Assembly: GCA_003009815.1 (NCBI GenBank)
Contig: PXPD01000043.1
Location: 1-6,705 of the forward strand
Direction of reading: 5' to 3'
DNA from: Nanohaloarchaea archaeon SW_4_43_9
GTDB taxonomy: Archaea > Nanohalarchaeota > Nanosalinia > Nanosalinales > Nanosalinaceae
Length of the DNA stretch: 6,705 nucleotides
In this document: in pieces, positions 5,291 to 6,705 of the stretch
Position numbering within the stretch: position 1 is the stretch's first letter
How the letters are laid out: each line of letters opens with the position of its first letter
Notes under the pieces: model-generated
Database searches by the model: none
Told to the model about the DNA's origin: nothing
Seen by the model: the letters and a program-made list of their open reading frames with translations, nothing else
Translations under genes and position numbers: made by a program

Positions 5291-6040
5291 TCAGAAGTAT
5301 TCCTTTACTTTTTTCTTTGAAAGCCGGATATAGTCGTTTTCAGATGTGAAGATCTCCATTGTTGCTGTTCCATTGAAGTCTGAAAGTTTTTTGCCTACAG
5401 GTTTGAAGTCTATTTCCTCGCTTCCAATAGGGAGGTGCATGTCTCTGCCTTCTCTTGTATCCTGGAGGTGTAGATGTGAGATTATATGTGAAAACTCTTC
5501 CAAGAATTCCCCCATCTCTTCCTGTCCGACCTCTGAGAAGGCGTGACCTGTGTCGAAACACATTGAGGCATCCAGTTCTTCAAGTACTTCTCCTAGGTGA
5601 AACAGTTCCAGGCCGTTCCAGTGGCCGATGTTCTCAAAGCATATTTCTGTGTCAAGGTTTTCTCCTATCTCATCCAGCTTTTTGATCTGCTCCACTATAA
5701 GTTCTTCCTCCTTTTCTGAGTCATTGTCTCTCATATCTGCGTGGACGATAAATTTTTCAGCTCCCAGCTCTTCAGAGAACTTGATCAGTCGCTTATGGTA
5801 GTCAAGAACCGCTTCATTGAACTCGTCTATCTCGGTCACCAGTCTCTGTCTGAAAGGTAGATGGATAACAAGATCAAAGTCTTTCTCCTCCAGCGCTTCT
5901 TTCAATTTTTTGCTATTGATATCTTCAGGCATCCGTTCATGTTCCCCGATGGAGAACTCGATGAATTCCATTTCCTCAGGTGTGTCAAGAATCTTTTCTC
6001 TGAGGTCTCCTTCCGGTCCAATTGATGTTCCAAGTTTCAT
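5291..6040 (-). CDS. Xylose isomerase-like TIM-barrel protein with endonuclease IV-type metal site
   Basis: This 249-residue single-domain protein belongs to the AP endonuclease 2 / sugar-phosphate isomerase superfamily. Candidate ligands in order: H60 (VIHLPF), H100 (VHADM), E136 (CFENIG), D163 and H166 (CFDTGHAFS), H191 (HLHLQD), D200 and H202 (RDMHLPIG), and E229 (TMEIF). These match the nine trinuclear zinc ligands of E. coli endonuclease IV by motif. The first two spacings (40 and 36 residues) and both short ones (D-x2-H and D-x-H) are the same. It is shorter than endonuclease IV (about 285 residues), and the DNA-intercalating loop after H60 differs (LPFRQR). It could be an AP endonuclease or a sugar isomerase/epimerase. 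Its ATG follows the valS stop codon with no gap and has a good ribosome-binding site inside valS. Confidence 0.85.
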   Translation of the reverse strand: MKLGTSIGPEGDLREKILDTPEEMEFIEFSIGEHERMPEDINSKKLKEALEEKDFDLVIHLPFRQRLVTEIDEFNEAVLDYHKRLIKFSEELGAEKFIVHADMRDNDSEKEEELIVEQIKKLDEIGENLDTEICFENIGHWNGLELFHLGEVLEELDASMCFDTGHAFSEVGQEEMGEFLEEFSHIISHLHLQDTREGRDMHLPIGSEEIDFKPVGKKLSDFNGTATMEIFTSENDYIRLSKKKVKEYF

Positions 6041-6705
6041 TTATTTCACCACGACCTGACTGTTCTCGGTTTCCAGCATTTCTCCTTCTCCTTGGAATTT
6101 TTTCTCCTCTTGGACTTTGTACATCTCCGCAGGGATGTGGTGTCCTGCGGCGTAGAGCATTCCTGATTCGATGTTCCACTCGTTGTTCTCCAGTGCGTCT
6201 TCGATCTCTCCTACATCATCTCCGAACTCTGGCCCGGCCTTGGAGTAGTCAAGTTTGATCTCGACTATCTTGTCCTCTGTATCAGGTTCTCCGGATTTCA
6301 TTGTTAGGTCTTTTATGTGCATTACTTCCTTTATCGCATCCTCGAATCCTTGGACATCGCCGTAGATTTCGACCGATTTTAGTTCTTCGTTGAGAGGCAT
6401 TCCGTTTTGGTTCTTGTAGTTTCTCAGTGCTGAGATAACCTCCATAGAGGTCTCCCCCGCTTCAATATCGGCCTCGACTTCGAGCGGTTCCGGCCACTCT
6501 GTCCTGTGGATGCTTTCAGGATCGTCTTCTTGTTTGAACATGTCATTCCAGATTTCTTCTGTGATGTGTGATAGTAGCGGTGAGAACAGTTTCAGGAATC
6601 TTTCAAGGCTTTCCTGAAGCGTATACTTTGTGGAAAGGTTTGCATCATCTTTTATCCTCTGCTTGGCGATCTCGAGATAATCGTCACAAAATGTGTTCCA
6701 AAAAG
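6041..6705 (-). CDS. valS: Valyl-tRNA synthetase, C-terminal part (5' end outside window)
   Basis: The last 220 or so residues of a class Ia aminoacyl-tRNA synthetase, which attaches valine to tRNA-Val. The frame is open from the window edge, so the Met at 6541 is internal and not the start. The anticodon-binding domain begins with FWNTFCDDYLEIAKQR at the edge, continues through LLSHITEEIW (around 6548-6577) and reaches IHRTEWPE (6488-6511). FWxxFCDDYLE and the SIHRTEWPE stretch are characteristic of ValRS. The tail has ALRNYKNQNGMPLN and LDYSKAGPEFGDDVGEI (around 6200-6250), as in archaeal ValRS, and ends SQVVVK. It has no bacterial-type C-terminal coiled coil. Catalytic HIGH and KMSKS motifs lie outside the window. 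Its TAA stop directly abuts the ATG of the TIM-barrel gene. Confidence 0.96.
   Translation of the reverse strand, partial: FWNTFCDDYLEIAKQRIKDDANLSTKYTLQESLERFLKLFSPLLSHITEEIWNDMFKQEDDPESIHRTEWPEPLEVEADIEAGETSMEVISALRNYKNQNGMPLNEELKSVEIYGDVQGFEDAIKEVMHIKDLTMKSGEPDTEDKIVEIKLDYSKAGPEFGDDVGEIEDALENNEWNIESGMLYAAGHHIPAEMYKVQEEKKFQGEGEMLETENSQVVVK
6046..6050 (-). promoter_or_regulatory. Shine-Dalgarno sequence of the TIM-barrel gene
   Basis: GGTGA on the minus strand lies 5 nt before the ATG at 6040 (GGTGA-AATAA-ATG) and sits within the last codons of valS. The sequence and spacing are the same as those before the DedA gene, supporting both the start choice and co-transcription with valS. Confidence 0.7.

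Noticed and set aside
4876..5349. 157-codon plus-strand open frame opposite prf1 and the TIM-barrel 3' end
   Set aside because: The translation is Phe/Leu/Ser/Cys-rich with no recognisable domain, as expected from the reverse complement of acidic genes. It crosses the prf1 promoter and two confident genes.
6041..6541. Stand-alone 166-residue gene starting at the Met at 6541
   Set aside because: The frame is open upstream to the window edge and encodes clear ValRS anticodon-domain sequence (FWNTFCDDYLE, HITEEIW), so this Met is internal.
1..6705. tRNA, rRNA, CRISPR array, insertion sequence or defence island
   Set aside because: Intergenic gaps are at most about 56 bp. No repeated spacer pattern, terminal inverted repeats, transposase or nuclease-helicase cluster is visible.

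Overview
The window reads as a densely packed archaeal chromosome segment. Peptide chain release factor aRF1 (NIKS and GGQ motifs), an archaeal-type valyl-tRNA synthetase tail and a dCTP deaminase close to haloarchaeal versions all point to Archaea. Many of the proteins are rich in Asp and Glu, which suits a salt-in halophile. Base composition is moderate rather than the high GC typical of Halobacteria, so a nanohaloarchaeal or related small-genome lineage is my best guess. That placement is inference and not proven here.

Layout, left to right. The minus-strand dcd gene and a plus-strand secreted metallopeptidase gene diverge from a 56-bp gap that holds one shared TATA-like element. The peptidase gene runs directly into a DedA/VTT-family membrane protein gene. 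That two-gene plus-strand unit ends 3 bp from the end of a convergent minus-strand block. Read in its own direction (right to left), the block has three parts: valS (3' part only) followed by a xylose-isomerase/endonuclease-IV-like TIM barrel; prf1 (aRF1) behind its own promoter; and a LURP-one-like gene overlapping a metallo-beta-lactamase-fold hydrolase gene. There is no gene-free stretch longer than about 60 bases. I see no tRNA, rRNA, CRISPR array, insertion sequence or other mobile element.

Two start-site patterns recur. First genes of units (dcd, the peptidase, prf1, perhaps the LURP-one gene) have a TATA-like box about 25-30 nt upstream of the start codon and no Shine-Dalgarno sequence, as expected for leaderless transcripts. 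Two downstream genes (DedA and the TIM barrel) have GGTGA exactly 5 nt before the start codon.

Functionally the window mixes translation (valS, prf1), nucleotide metabolism (dcd) and less-characterised genes: a secreted zinc peptidase coupled to a membrane protein, an LOR/MBL pair, and a TIM barrel carrying the whole endonuclease-IV ligand pattern. I did not find a clearly new defence or mobile system. The best leads are the peptidase-DedA pair and the TIM barrel.
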